From Pseudomonas nitroreducens TX1 (GTDB taxonomy: Bacteria; Pseudomonadota; Gammaproteobacteria; Pseudomonadales; Pseudomonadaceae), in the NCBI RefSeq assembly GCF_000313755.1, contig NZ_AMZB01000121.1, positions 62,001 to 126,000 on the forward strand: a stretch of 64,000 nucleotides of DNA. Reading direction: 5' to 3'. Positions 9,873-17,681 of the stretch are shown here, one piece after another. The position numbers were made by a program, and so were the translations under genes. The notes beneath the pieces are model-generated. The model saw only the letters and a list, made by a program, of their open reading frames with translations. It did no database searches and was not told where the DNA came from. Position 1 is the stretch's first letter. Every line of letters starts with the position of its first letter.

Positions 9873-10910
9873 TCAGGCGACGTCCTGGTCACTCTCAGGT
9901 TCTTCTTGCCCCTGTGGCACAACGGTCTGGATCTTCTGCTCGAGGATCTTGGCTTCGATTTCTTCACAGATCGCCGGGTTGTCCACCAGGTACTGGCAGG
10001 CATTTGCTTTGCCTTGGCCGATCTTATTGTCTTGGTAGCTGTACCAGGCACCGGCCTTTTCGATCACCGCCGCGGCCACGCCGAGGTCGACAATCTCACC
10101 GTGTTTGTGGATTCCCTTCCCGTAGAGGATCTGGAACTCTGCCTGACGGAAAGGCGGTGCGACCTTGTTCTTCACGACCTTGACGCGGGTTTCGCTGCCG
10201 ACCACCTCGTCTCCTTCCTTCACCGCGCCGGTACGGCGGATGTCCAGGCGGACGGAGGAGTAGAACTTCAACGCGTTACCGCCGGTGGTGGTTTCCGGGT
10301 TGCCGAACATCACGCCGATCTTCATGCGGATCTGGTTGATGAAGATGACCAGGCAGTTGGCGTTCTTGATGTTGCCGGTGATCTTGCGCAGAGCTTGGCT
10401 CATAAGGCGCGCCTGCAGACCGACGTGTTGGTCGCCCATGTCACCTTCGATTTCGGCCTTCGGCACCAGCGCGGCCACGGAATCGACGATGATGACGTCC
10501 ACGGCATTAGAGCGTACCAGCATGTCGGTGATTTCCAGGGCCTGCTCCCCGGTATCCGGCTGCGAGACAAGCAGGTCATCAACTTTTACGCCGAGTTTGC
10601 CGGCATAGTCCGGGTCCAGTGCGTGCTCAGCGTCGACGAATGCGCAGGTTGCGCCAGCCTTCTGGGCTTGGGCGATGACCGACAGGGTCAGGGTGGTCTT
10701 ACCCGAGGACTCCGGGCCATAGATCTCGACGATACGCCCCCGTGGCAGGCCACCGATGCCAAGCGCAATGTCCAGGCCCATAGAGCCGGTAGAGATTGCC
10801 GGGATGGATTGACGCTCCTGATCACCCATCCGCATGACGGCGCCTTTGCCGAACTGACGTTCGATCTGACTCAGTGCTGCTTGAAGTGCTTTTCCGCGGT
10901 TGTCGTTCAT
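9873..10910 (-). CDS. recA: RecA recombinase
   Basis: Complete 345-residue RecA: forms the ATP-dependent filament on single-stranded DNA, drives strand exchange and SOS co-protease activity. Walker A is GPESSGKTT; the conserved [25 protein letters not shown] and [20 protein letters not shown] stretches are all present, as is the acidic C-terminal tail. ATG 10910 is chosen because GGAG lies 8 bases upstream; an in-frame upstream extension to 11024 runs through non-coding leader. A promoter-like unit lies at 10954-10984. I see no LexA-box-like palindrome upstream, so SOS control is not evident. A plasmid copy of recA is unusual; intact motifs argue that it is functional. Confidence 0.97.
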   Translation of the reverse strand: MNDNRGKALQAALSQIERQFGKGAVMRMGDQERQSIPAISTGSMGLDIALGIGGLPRGRIVEIYGPESSGKTTLTLSVIAQAQKAGATCAFVDAEHALDPDYAGKLGVKVDDLLVSQPDTGEQALEITDMLVRSNAVDVIIVDSVAALVPKAEIEGDMGDQHVGLQARLMSQALRKITGNIKNANCLVIFINQIRMKIGVMFGNPETTTGGNALKFYSSVRLDIRRTGAVKEGDEVVGSETRVKVVKNKVAPPFRQAEFQILYGKGIHKHGEIVDLGVAAAVIEKAGAWYSYQDNKIGQGKANACQYLVDNPAICEEIEAKILEQKIQTVVPQGQEEPESDQDVA

Positions 10911-10953
10911 GGTTTCAACTCCGTAGGTTGATAGACGCGATGTGCGTGAGTTC

Positions 10954-10984
10954 ACTTTCACTTGAGTTGGTGCGTGCCAGAACC
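10954..10984 (-). promoter_or_regulatory. Shared promoter-like unit, upstream of recA
   Basis: On the minus strand: GGTTCTGGCAC, 14 bp, then GAAAGT; 44 bp before the recA ATG. It overlaps the 3' end of the preceding gene. One of 13 units with identical spacing in the window. Confidence 0.6.
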
Positions 10985-11254
10985 CAGCACTTCTCGAACG
11001 GCCTTGGCTTGGTCTCCAAGGCACTTGTCGAAGGACTGGTCCAGCAGTTGGGAGGCGCCAGGATTAGCTCGGCTGATGAGGTCGCGCAGGAAGTCTTCCT
11101 GCAGGTCCTGATCCGAGGGGAACGTCCTCTGATCGAAGTCGGCGCGTATGATGGTGGCAACCCCGAGCTTCGTGGTCACCTGGATGGTTTGCGGATCGAG
11201 TCGAGTGGCGAACTGCCGAAGGAGCGGAGAGGTGGTGATTTGGAAACTGTCCAT
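10958..11254 (-). CDS. Hypothetical protein upstream of recA
   Basis: A 98-residue soluble protein, predicted mixed alpha/beta, acidic, with no signal peptide or membrane segment and no family I recognise. ATG 11254 is preceded by GAGGG at a good distance; an upstream in-frame start at 11275 lacks one. It ends 47 bp before recA, so the two could be co-transcribed, but a separate promoter-like unit lies inside its last codons, which would allow recA to be expressed alone. Codon use matches the neighbouring backbone genes. Confidence 0.7.
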   Translation of the reverse strand: MDSFQITTSPLLRQFATRLDPQTIQVTTKLGVATIIRADFDQRTFPSDQDLQEDFLRDLISRANPGASQLLDQSFDKCLGDQAKAVREVLGSGTHQLK

Positions 11255-11281
11255 AGAATGGCCCTCGGTAAACACAGGGCC

Positions 11282-11312
11282 AAGCTATGTGCAGTTGAGG
11301 AGTGACAGAACC
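11282..11312 (-). promoter_or_regulatory. Shared promoter-like unit, upstream of the 98-residue gene
   Basis: Minus strand GGTTCTGTCAC, 14 bp, then TAGCTT, 28 bp before the ATG at 11254. The T variant at the eighth position is shared with the dnaN and WGR units. Confidence 0.55.
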
Positions 11313-11318
11313 CGCTGA

Positions 11319-12314
11319 TTACACGCTGCAGATTTTTGGGGTACACCAACCCATGATGTCCTCGTAGTCCTTGCAGCAGACGACAGGTGTCCACCATACG
11401 AATGCATACATCTCCTCCAAGGACACTGGATAGAGCCGCATCGCGGTATCGAGGAGTTGGCTTCCAGCCTTAAAACCGACAGTGGGCCAGGGCTTCGTTT
11501 GCTGCAGCTTTCCTACCGACAGAGCTGCGCTGAACGGGAAGGTACCGATCGTGAACCCGCTGAGGTGGATCGCGCGATAGGCCGCAATCCCGGCAGCGAT
11601 GGAGGCATTATCGTTGTGAGATGCCATCTGGCGTGGATAGAGGCCACCCCACTGGCCGATGCAGACCTCCATACCTGGTACGGAAAACGACCCTGTCAGA
11701 GGGTTGCAGACGACGCCGGCGATCGCCTCCGCGGCCACTATGTCACGACAACCGGTGTTCCAGGTGGGATCAAACTCCGTGCTGTAGAGCAGCTTAGGGA
11801 AACAGTTCGGGAGAGCACCATTGAAGGCGCTGACCGCTTTCGACACGACCGGGTTTGCGGCTGCACCGCACATGTCGAATTTGGACGAGAGCGAGATGTT
11901 GTGCCTTCGGGCCGCTTTCACACCGCAAAGCTTGCACGACTGCCCACCCATCGCGACATCGATTGCCCAGTCTGGCAATTGCCAAATCCGTACGGCCATT
12001 GTCGTATAGGAATTTCGATCGGTACCCACGCTGAAGGGACCTCCGACAGGCTGGCCAATAACGCTATCGCCCCCGCCTTTTATGACCTCAACCAGAGCCA
12101 CTGGTTGGTAGTGCGAGACGATGAGATGGTCCGGGCAGAAATGGCAGCAGGGGCCGAAGATCTTGTACTCCAGCGTCACCGGGTCGACGATGATGAGCGA
12201 AGCGATACTGGCGCTCATGGCCGCGGCTTCGGCTGATCTCACCCCAAAGCCCAGGGCAGCTGCAGCACTCGCTGTTGCTGACATCTTCACGAAACGCCTA
12301 CGAGAGACTTCCAA
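11319..12314 (-). CDS. TraU-like cysteine-rich conjugative transfer protein with Tat signal
   Basis: 331 residues, exported. The N-terminus SRRRFVK followed by an alanine-rich hydrophobic stretch ending SAEAAA is a twin-arginine signal. The mature part has many cysteines, including FGPCCHFCPD, QSCKLCG, PVVCCKDYE and a C-terminal GWCTPKIC, a pattern like TraU and the related integrative-element (PFL_4710-type) proteins that assist mating-pair formation in the periplasm through disulfides. The start is probably TTG 12314 (AGGTGG upstream); any later start would remove the Tat motif. It follows another minus-strand gene by 53 bp. Classical F TraU uses a Sec signal, so the Tat motif is worth noting. 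Family assignment is by pattern, not by search. Confidence 0.6.
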   Translation of the reverse strand: MEVSRRRFVKMSATASAAAALGFGVRSAEAAAMSASIASLIIVDPVTLEYKIFGPCCHFCPDHLIVSHYQPVALVEVIKGGGDSVIGQPVGGPFSVGTDRNSYTTMAVRIWQLPDWAIDVAMGGQSCKLCGVKAARRHNISLSSKFDMCGAAANPVVSKAVSAFNGALPNCFPKLLYSTEFDPTWNTGCRDIVAAEAIAGVVCNPLTGSFSVPGMEVCIGQWGGLYPRQMASHNDNASIAAGIAAYRAIHLSGFTIGTFPFSAALSVGKLQQTKPWPTVGFKAGSQLLDTAMRLYPVSLEEMYAFVWWTPVVCCKDYEDIMGWCTPKICSV

Positions 12315-12367
12315 TTCAATCCACCTGAAGAGTGAGGGTTTGCCCTAATAGTCGCGAGCGAGTGCCC

Positions 12368-12913
12368 TCAGTTGACACTCCAGCACATGTCGGGGAACGC
12401 AACGCTCACCATCGGCAACTGCCCCTCTGGTTGGAACTGATCCTCTCCGGATGGTGACATGACGTTTACTGTGGCTTCGCCTTCCTGGACGTTGACCATC
12501 ACCATCACGTGCTCGCTGTCGTTCCCGGGCTTCCGTCCAGTGATGTAGACCCCCTCACGCGATACGTAGGCTGTTAGCCTGGCTCGCAGGCGATCCGCGC
12601 CAAATTGGCCGGCGGCGGGAGCTACGGCCACCATTGCCCCAGAAACCTGAAGGGCCAGGTCATGACGTACTTCAAAAGTGAGTTCGCCGACCCTGGCCTG
12701 GCCTTTTGTACTCCAAGCTTCACCGGTGAACTCATAGGAGCAGTACCCGGATTCCCCGAAGTGAGTGGTCTGGCTCAGCCGAGATTTGAACTGCTCGATC
12801 GCCAGCTTTTCTGCGTCTTCGGGGTGGGTGCTTCGTGGGACTCGCACCTTCATCATCCCATTGAGGTTCACAGGTACTTCGATCGTTTGGAAAGCATCAT
12901 CGTGGTCAAGCAT
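12368..12913 (-). CDS. Hypothetical protein
   Basis: 181 residues starting at ATG 12913 with AGGAG 8 bases upstream; upstream in-frame codons to 12991 are probably leader. Soluble, no signal peptide. A helical N-terminal part (residues 1-70) is followed by a beta-rich second half (VGELTFEVRHDLALQVSG and VMVMVNVQEGEATVNVM). I do not recognise the family. It lies 53 bp upstream of the TraU-like gene and may be transcribed with it from the promoter-like unit at 12941-12971. Confidence 0.65.
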   Translation of the reverse strand: MLDHDDAFQTIEVPVNLNGMMKVRVPRSTHPEDAEKLAIEQFKSRLSQTTHFGESGYCSYEFTGEAWSTKGQARVGELTFEVRHDLALQVSGAMVAVAPAAGQFGADRLRARLTAYVSREGVYITGRKPGNDSEHVMVMVNVQEGEATVNVMSPSGEDQFQPEGQLPMVSVAFPDMCWSVN

Positions 12914-12940
12914 TGGAATAGCTCCTGTGTCAGATGATGC

Positions 12941-12971
12941 GATTGTCAGCATTCGCAATGGTGCCACCAGC
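12941..12971 (-). promoter_or_regulatory. Shared promoter-like unit (variant), upstream of the 181-residue gene
   Basis: Minus strand GCTGGTGGCAC, 14 bp, then ACAATC, 28 bp before the ATG at 12913. The TGGCAC part and the spacing are kept while the TTC is replaced. Confidence 0.45.
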
Positions 12972-13032
12972 ACACCCACGAAATAGGGCACAGCCGCGCG
13001 ACTATTTGGGTAAGGAACTCGAGGAACAGAAT

Positions 13033-13506
13033 TTGGAAACCCAGATCATCAGTATCATCGGCTCTGTCCTTTTGCTTGGTGCGATCGCAGCCCTTTGGAT
13101 AGGTAGGCTCAACAGCGCCGCGGGAAAGGCACCCGGCTTGGATGATGGGCATGGTGCCCAGGCCGGAGCGGAGGAGGGGATGCACCCGGAGCCGGTCCGA
13201 ACAATGAAAATCGAGATGATCCCCCATTCATCGCCAGCCGAAACGCCTCGTCAGCCGGCAAAGACCGAGGAGGTGGCCGTTGTACCAGAGCCGGTGGTCT
13301 CGGAGATCCTTGAGGTGACCGAAGTCCTACCTCAGGAAGATTGCGCCGATGCGGCCCTCAACCTGCAGCTGGCTGATCAGTTGAAGGTTGTTGGCGATTT
13401 CGAGGGTGTGGCGGAGTACGCCAAACTCGTTCTCGAGATGAAGACGTCTTCAGCACGGCAACGAGCCCGTGCTCAAAGCCTGTTGAGACGAGAGATGGCC
13501 CGCTGA
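13033..13506 (+). CDS. Membrane-anchored protein with FimV-like C-terminal motif
   Basis: Probably 157 residues from TTG 13033, which has GAGGAA 6 bases upstream and starts directly before a membrane helix (IISIIGSVLLLGAIAALWIG); an ATG at 12934 in the same frame is possible but lacks a ribosome site. After the helix comes a Pro/Glu/Val-rich spacer, then a C-terminal helical pair (about residues 115-155: DAALNLQLADQLKVVGDFEG ... SLLRREM) that resembles the TPR-like tail of the pilus/peptidoglycan protein FimV. The similarity is short, so function is only suggested. It overlaps the end of a convergent gene by 34 bp. Confidence 0.55.
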   Translation: METQIISIIGSVLLLGAIAALWIGRLNSAAGKAPGLDDGHGAQAGAEEGMHPEPVRTMKIEMIPHSSPAETPRQPAKTEEVAVVPEPVVSEILEVTEVLPQEDCADAALNLQLADQLKVVGDFEGVAEYAKLVLEMKTSSARQRARAQSLLRREMAR

Positions 13507-13826
13507 AAATTATGAACAGCAGCTGCCGTACGCGCATGTTGAGACGTCGGGTGAACAACGTACCCTTGTTCGTCCGTCACATCGAATCCAGGCTTATTGC
13601 GCCATAGGCAGTGCTGTTTCGAAACCTGCACGAGCTGATCTGTGATCTCTAGGGTTGAATGTCCGCCGGCGGCGGCCTTTTCCCTGATCAGTCGAGCATT
13701 TTGGCTAGTGCTCCTGAGTGTGAGGAACACTTCCCCTGTATCCATCACATCAGCACCAATGAAGGTGCCGAGCACACCGAAGGCCTCGATCTCAGCCCCG
13801 TAAATCGGGAGGGTCATGTGGATCAT
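13473..13826 (-). CDS. Hypothetical protein translationally coupled to the sigma factor
   Basis: 117 residues, soluble, no recognised family. Its ATG overlaps the stop of the sigma gene as ATGA, which argues that it is a real third gene of the dnaN-sigma operon, where a regulator of the sigma factor could sit; there is no sequence evidence for such a role. The 3' end overlaps the convergent gene at 13033 by 34 bp, which is unusual for two real genes, so confidence is moderate. A plus-strand open frame over the same bases (13659-13898) looks less like protein. Confidence 0.5.
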   Translation of the reverse strand: MIHMTLPIYGAEIEAFGVLGTFIGADVMDTGEVFLTLRSTSQNARLIREKAAAGGHSTLEITDQLVQVSKQHCLWRNKPGFDVTDEQGYVVHPTSQHARTAAAVHNFQRAISRLNRL

Positions 13827-15388
13827 GCCAGCAGCTCCAGCAGAGCGCCTGCAAACCGGCTGTCCTTCAGCTTCTTCAGCGCCTCATTTTCGATCTGACG
13901 AACTCGCTCCTTGGATACGCCCATCTTTTCAGAGAGGGTAGCCAGGGTCTGGGCTTCCCCGCCGCCAATACCGAAGCGTGCGGTAACCACCTGCAGTTCA
14001 CGCTCAGTGAGCACATCTCCCAGGACATCAGCCATGTAGGCTGCGGTGTTCTCTTCAATGACTTCGTCAGCGAAGCAGTTGTTCTGGTCGGCCAGGTGCT
14101 CGTGCATCCCTTCGGCTTCTGAACTCCCGCTCTCCTGGAAGGTGGAGTCCAGCGACACCGGCTTACCGGAGCCCACGAAGAACAGCAGATTCTCGACGTC
14201 GTCCAGGGACAGGCCGGTCATTTTGCTGAGGCGCGCTTTCGATGCGTTCGGATGCTCCTTCAGGGCCGCGTTCAGTTTGCTCAACGCCCCATGCGATCCT
14301 TCAGGCAGACGGATCAGCTCCTGCTGAGTAAGGTCCCGCAGGATGGTTTGGCGTATCCAGGTCATGCCCAGGGTTGAGAATTTGAAGCCCTTTTCCGGGG
14401 CATAGCGATAGATGCTCCGTACCAGTCCCAGTTGGGCAGCCGAGCGGACTTGCTCCAGATCATTTGCAAACCGATATCCGGAAACGACCTGATCCACCAA
14501 GCGGATGTTGGCACTCGCGAAGAATCCAACAGACTCGTGCACGACACGTTCGGCCGAGTTGAACTCTTCGAGGGCGGCCAGGAGATCTTCGGCGGGGATG
14601 TCAGCTGTCGAAGCCGCCGAGTAGATCAGGCGCTGCTGGTCGACAATGGCCTGGCGCAGACGCCGGAGTTCTTTCTGAGGATAGAGGCGGAGCTCGTAAC
14701 CACCAGAAAGCATCAGCGAGGGCATGAGCTTTGGCGAGGTCCATTTGCCGTTGATGATCCGACTCACCGACCGACGCGGAATTCGCACCTCATCGGAGAT
14801 GTACTTGACCAGGTCTTTGCACAGACCGGAGATGTCTTTGCACTTCGCGCGGAACTCGCAGGCCGCCCGATTGAGAACCAGGTCGTATGGGAGGATTTCC
14901 AGGACCTTCCTCTGCAGGTCAGCACGCACGGCCGCCACGAACAGATTGTCTTCCAGGCCTGGCTCAGCGAACGCTTTCAGTTCGGCGATCAGGGTCTGGA
15001 TTGTGTTGAGTTTCTTGCGGAGCAGAGAGGCGAACTCAGCATCAGGTATAGCGCCCGCACGGACCCACGCTCCGTCCTGGAGGATCATCGCCGCAGCTTT
15101 GTCCACGCTCTCGTTTTCACCGATTGCGTTCCAAATGTCCGAGACCAACCCCTGCAGGATGCTGGTGTCATTCGAGATCGCCTTGAGGACCCCGAATTGG
15201 CCGAGGATGATGCGATACCCCAAGGCTTGCTCCTGGGCCAGGGACAAGAGCGATTTGGCCCCCTCCAATACCGGCATTGCCGGTAGTGTGGAGGGGAGCA
15301 GGAAGCCCTTGCTGGGCTCCTGCAGGTCGTTGGTCCGAGATGTGTCGGGTACGTCCTCGGGTGCTGCGGTGCGGTCGATGGTCATCAT
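13823..15388 (-). CDS. Plasmid-encoded sigma-70-family factor with an extra N-terminal helix-turn-helix
   Basis: 521 residues from ATG 15388 (AAGGGG upstream). The C-terminal half is a sigma-70-type factor: region 2 with YAPEKGFKFSTLGMTWIRQT (Trp344), region 3 (about 355-400) and region 4 ending in KERVRQIENEALKKLK. In region 2.4 the usual WIRQAITR is WIRQTILR, so the threonine that helps read the -10 element is lost while the glutamine is kept; -35-contacting residues in region 4 (E, R, Q of ERVRQIE) are kept. The first 280 residues are unlike RpoD or RpoS and contain IPRRSVSRIINGKW (from about residue 203), a helix-turn-helix signature like those of LacI-type and sigma-54 DNA-binding parts. 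It follows dnaN by 24 bp. A regulator of the shared plasmid promoters is the natural hypothesis. Confidence 0.85.
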   Translation of the reverse strand: MMTIDRTAAPEDVPDTSRTNDLQEPSKGFLLPSTLPAMPVLEGAKSLLSLAQEQALGYRIILGQFGVLKAISNDTSILQGLVSDIWNAIGENESVDKAAAMILQDGAWVRAGAIPDAEFASLLRKKLNTIQTLIAELKAFAEPGLEDNLFVAAVRADLQRKVLEILPYDLVLNRAACEFRAKCKDISGLCKDLVKYISDEVRIPRRSVSRIINGKWTSPKLMPSLMLSGGYELRLYPQKELRRLRQAIVDQQRLIYSAASTADIPAEDLLAALEEFNSAERVVHESVGFFASANIRLVDQVVSGYRFANDLEQVRSAAQLGLVRSIYRYAPEKGFKFSTLGMTWIRQTILRDLTQQELIRLPEGSHGALSKLNAALKEHPNASKARLSKMTGLSLDDVENLLFFVGSGKPVSLDSTFQESGSSEAEGMHEHLADQNNCFADEVIEENTAAYMADVLGDVLTERELQVVTARFGIGGGEAQTLATLSEKMGVSKERVRQIENEALKKLKDSRFAGALLELLA

Positions 15389-15412
15389 GGCTGGCCCCTT
15401 CAAGAGTCCGCC

Positions 15413-16519
15413 TCAAAGGCGGACTGGCATGAGAATGAATTTCTGATGGGGACAGTCTTTGGCCATCACCAGCGTGCCAGAAGCATTGCCGCTATAGAAA
15501 AATTGGAGTTCGTTCGTTTCGACCGCCCGAAAAGTCTCCTGGGCGTACTTGCTGTTCAGGCCCACCTCGAACGGATCACTGGAGAAGTCGCAGGGGAGCA
15601 GGTCCTCGGCCTCCTCGACCTCCGAGACACCGTTGGAGACGGACAGAACCTCAACCGACTGCTGGCCAAATTTCAGCTTCACGGCTTGGGACTTCCCATC
15701 CGAAAGCAGGCTGACGCGAGCCACGGCGCTGGTAATTGCATCCCGGCTCATTTTGATGGGCGTTCCTTGCTCTGCTCGGGTGATCAGGTCGGCGTAGTTG
15801 GGGAACTTCCCGTCGATGAGTCGAGATGTGAGGACTCCGTGCGGCCCGATGAAAGCTACGAGATTGCCCGAGTGCTGAATCTCGATTTCCCCCTGGGAGG
15901 CGAATGTGGCCACGTCTTCGAGGCACGCAACCGGGAGTGTGAACTTGAGGGTGTTTTCGGTAGGGACCTTAATCTCGGCTGTTCCCATCCGATGCCCATC
16001 GGTCCCGACCAGAGTCAGCTTCCCTTCGCCGACATCGAACAACATCCCATTGAGGTAGGTCCGCACGTCACGTCGGGCGACACAGAAGGCAATGCGCCGG
16101 ATACCGTCCCGTAACGCCTGAGCGTCGATGGTCAGCGCCCGTTGGGTCTGATCCTCCGGTAGGAGTGCTTGTGGAAAGTTGGAAGCCGGGAGGGTAGCGA
16201 TGCTGAAACGAGAACGACCGCAGGTGACTGTTGCCTTGTCCTCACCTACGGTCACGGTCACTTCCCGGTCAGGAGGAAGGGAGCAGACGATCTGCTCGAA
16301 CTTTTTGGCAGAGATACAGATGTCCCCTGCAGCGAGCACATTGACCTCAAGGTAGTGGAGAGTCATGTGCTGTTGCCCATTATGGGCGGTTACATCGAGC
16401 TGGCCTGCCTGTGCCGAGAGCAGCAGATTTCCGGCTATGTCGCTGGCCTTATCAGATGCGATTCGACCACTCTGCTTGAGGACGTTGGCAAGACTTTCAA
16501 CGCGGGCAGTGAACTTCAT
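15413..16519 (-). CDS. dnaN: DNA polymerase III beta subunit (sliding clamp)
   Basis: 368 residues, the normal length for the clamp that holds replicative polymerase on DNA. Three clamp folds are visible: an N-terminal MKFTARVESLANVLKQ, a middle domain with LNGMLFDVGEGKLTLVGTDGHRM, and a C-terminal domain ending KFILMPVRL, whose final M-P-x-R-L is the conserved clamp terminus. Sequence is clearly dnaN but full of changes (CVARRDVRTYLNGM), so it is a diverged plasmid paralogue. It heads an operon with the sigma factor and is preceded by a promoter-like unit. A plasmid clamp might serve plasmid replication or translesion polymerases. Confidence 0.93.
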   Translation of the reverse strand: MKFTARVESLANVLKQSGRIASDKASDIAGNLLLSAQAGQLDVTAHNGQQHMTLHYLEVNVLAAGDICISAKKFEQIVCSLPPDREVTVTVGEDKATVTCGRSRFSIATLPASNFPQALLPEDQTQRALTIDAQALRDGIRRIAFCVARRDVRTYLNGMLFDVGEGKLTLVGTDGHRMGTAEIKVPTENTLKFTLPVACLEDVATFASQGEIEIQHSGNLVAFIGPHGVLTSRLIDGKFPNYADLITRAEQGTPIKMSRDAITSAVARVSLLSDGKSQAVKLKFGQQSVEVLSVSNGVSEVEEAEDLLPCDFSSDPFEVGLNSKYAQETFRAVETNELQFFYSGNASGTLVMAKDCPHQKFILMPVRL

Positions 16520-16549
16520 GGGTGGCTCCAGGCTTGTGAATATGCCTCT

Positions 16550-16580
16550 ATTGGAGCCTCGTCTGAGTGGTGACAGAACC
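16550..16580 (-). promoter_or_regulatory. Shared promoter-like unit, upstream of dnaN and the sigma gene
   Basis: Minus strand GGTTCTGTCAC, 14 bp, then TCCAAT, 31 bp before the dnaN ATG. If the plasmid sigma factor reads this class, its own operon is autoregulated. Confidence 0.6.
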
Positions 16581-16691
16581 AGTGGAAAGCTTGGGCTTTG
16601 GTTACTTTTTGTTCAGCTAGTGTGCGTAGCGCTGGGTCCTTGCGTTGGCAAACTTATCCTCCGAGTTACACACAGATTCGGTTGATAACCA

Positions 16692-17681
16692 TCATTTCGC
16701 GTATCGCAGGAAATCCGCAAAACTGCTGGCTACTTCGGTCCTGTTTCCCTTGAAGCTCGCTTTCTGAGTGAAGCGCGAAGCCTCAACGAGCATCGACGCG
16801 ACCATGCTCTTGTTGCCGATATTCCGGTAATACCTGGCGAGCACCAGGTAGGCCTTCAGCCGCGCTTTGTCGGTGCTGAACTGATAGAAGTCGTCAGGTG
16901 TTGGGTAGTACCCCTCGATGACTTGGCCCACCAGATTGAACAGCTTCAGGTTGTCCGCCGAAGTGACACCCGGTATCTCGCTACTTGCTTTGGCAAGGAA
17001 GTCCCTTGCGTCAAGCTTCAGCCCATTCGAAAGGTAGGAGATAACCATGTCGCTGGCCGGTTCAGTCCCGGTCGAGGGGTCTTTGGCGAAATAGTCCAAC
17101 AGGTGATTCTGCAGTGCGGTCGAACGCTCCAAGTCACCTTGGTTGAGCAGCACCTGCAGTCGGATTAGCAGAGCGTCCATGTAAGCACGCTCATTGTCCT
17201 TGCTCAGGGCATCCATTGTCTGAGCCAACGCTCGGTCGTTCTTTGCCTCGGACGAAACTTGAACGAGCTGGGACAGCGAGAAATCTCGCGCATCTCGGTC
17301 TTCGATTTGGCTGATTGAGGTGAGGGCCTGGTCAAATCGCCCCGCCTTGGCCTCTTGGACGGCCTCTGAGGCCTGTTCCCAGTAAAACCCTTGGGCTGTA
17401 CAAGCGAATCGCTCAGCGTCGTTCTGGAGGGCTCTGAGAGCTTCCGGCTCATTTGTCCCGGCTATGCGAACTGCCGCAGTGGCCTTCCAAATTGCTTCAT
17501 CGCGGGTTGGACCACCAGGAGTCTTGGTCAGGTGGGCTGAGATGAGATCAGCGAGGCAAGCGTCGTCTGCTGTTTGGTAGCAGTATGCATGTGGCCTATC
17601 TGTTATCCACGTCGGCTGTTCAACGGCGCACCCACCAAGCATCACGAAGGTGATGGCAAGGCCGAGTGGCTTCCCGATCAC
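16692..17681 (-). CDS. Predicted lipoprotein, helical repeat-like
   Basis: 329 residues from GTG 17681, which overlaps the stop of the upstream gene (GTGA); a start at ATG 17723 in the same frame would add an odd hydrophilic extension before the signal. The signal peptide ends in a lipobox (VMLGGC), giving a lipid-modified cysteine near residue 18. The mature part is almost wholly helical with TPR/SEL-like spacing (ALTSISQIEDRDARDFSLSQ and LKAYLVLARYYRNIGN). No family recognised. It is the last gene of the exonuclease-like operon. Confidence 0.65.
   Translation of the reverse strand: MIGKPLGLAITFVMLGGCAVEQPTWITDRPHAYCYQTADDACLADLISAHLTKTPGGPTRDEAIWKATAAVRIAGTNEPEALRALQNDAERFACTAQGFYWEQASEAVQEAKAGRFDQALTSISQIEDRDARDFSLSQLVQVSSEAKNDRALAQTMDALSKDNERAYMDALLIRLQVLLNQGDLERSTALQNHLLDYFAKDPSTGTEPASDMVISYLSNGLKLDARDFLAKASSEIPGVTSADNLKLFNLVGQVIEGYYPTPDDFYQFSTDKARLKAYLVLARYYRNIGNKSMVASMLVEASRFTQKASFKGNRTEVASSFADFLRYAK

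Noticed and set aside
9906-10931. Plus-strand open frame of 341 codons opposite recA
   Set aside because: Mirror frame of recA, low-complexity Asp/His/Val-rich translation without a family.
10911-10957. LexA/SOS box before recA
   Set aside because: No CTGT-N8-ACAG palindrome is present in the recA leader or in the promoter unit.
10960-10984. Reading the shared unit as a sigma-54 promoter (TGGCAC at -24)
   Set aside because: The GC-containing -12 element at the fixed 4-5 bp spacing is missing in all copies; the conserved second box is 14 bp away instead.
12342-12372. GGCAC at the right distance before the TraU-like gene
   Set aside because: Only GGCAC matches; the rest of the unit is absent, so not counted among the 13.
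14432-15286. Plus-strand open frame of 284 codons opposite the sigma gene
   Set aside because: Antisense to a recognised sigma factor; translation has no protein-like pattern.
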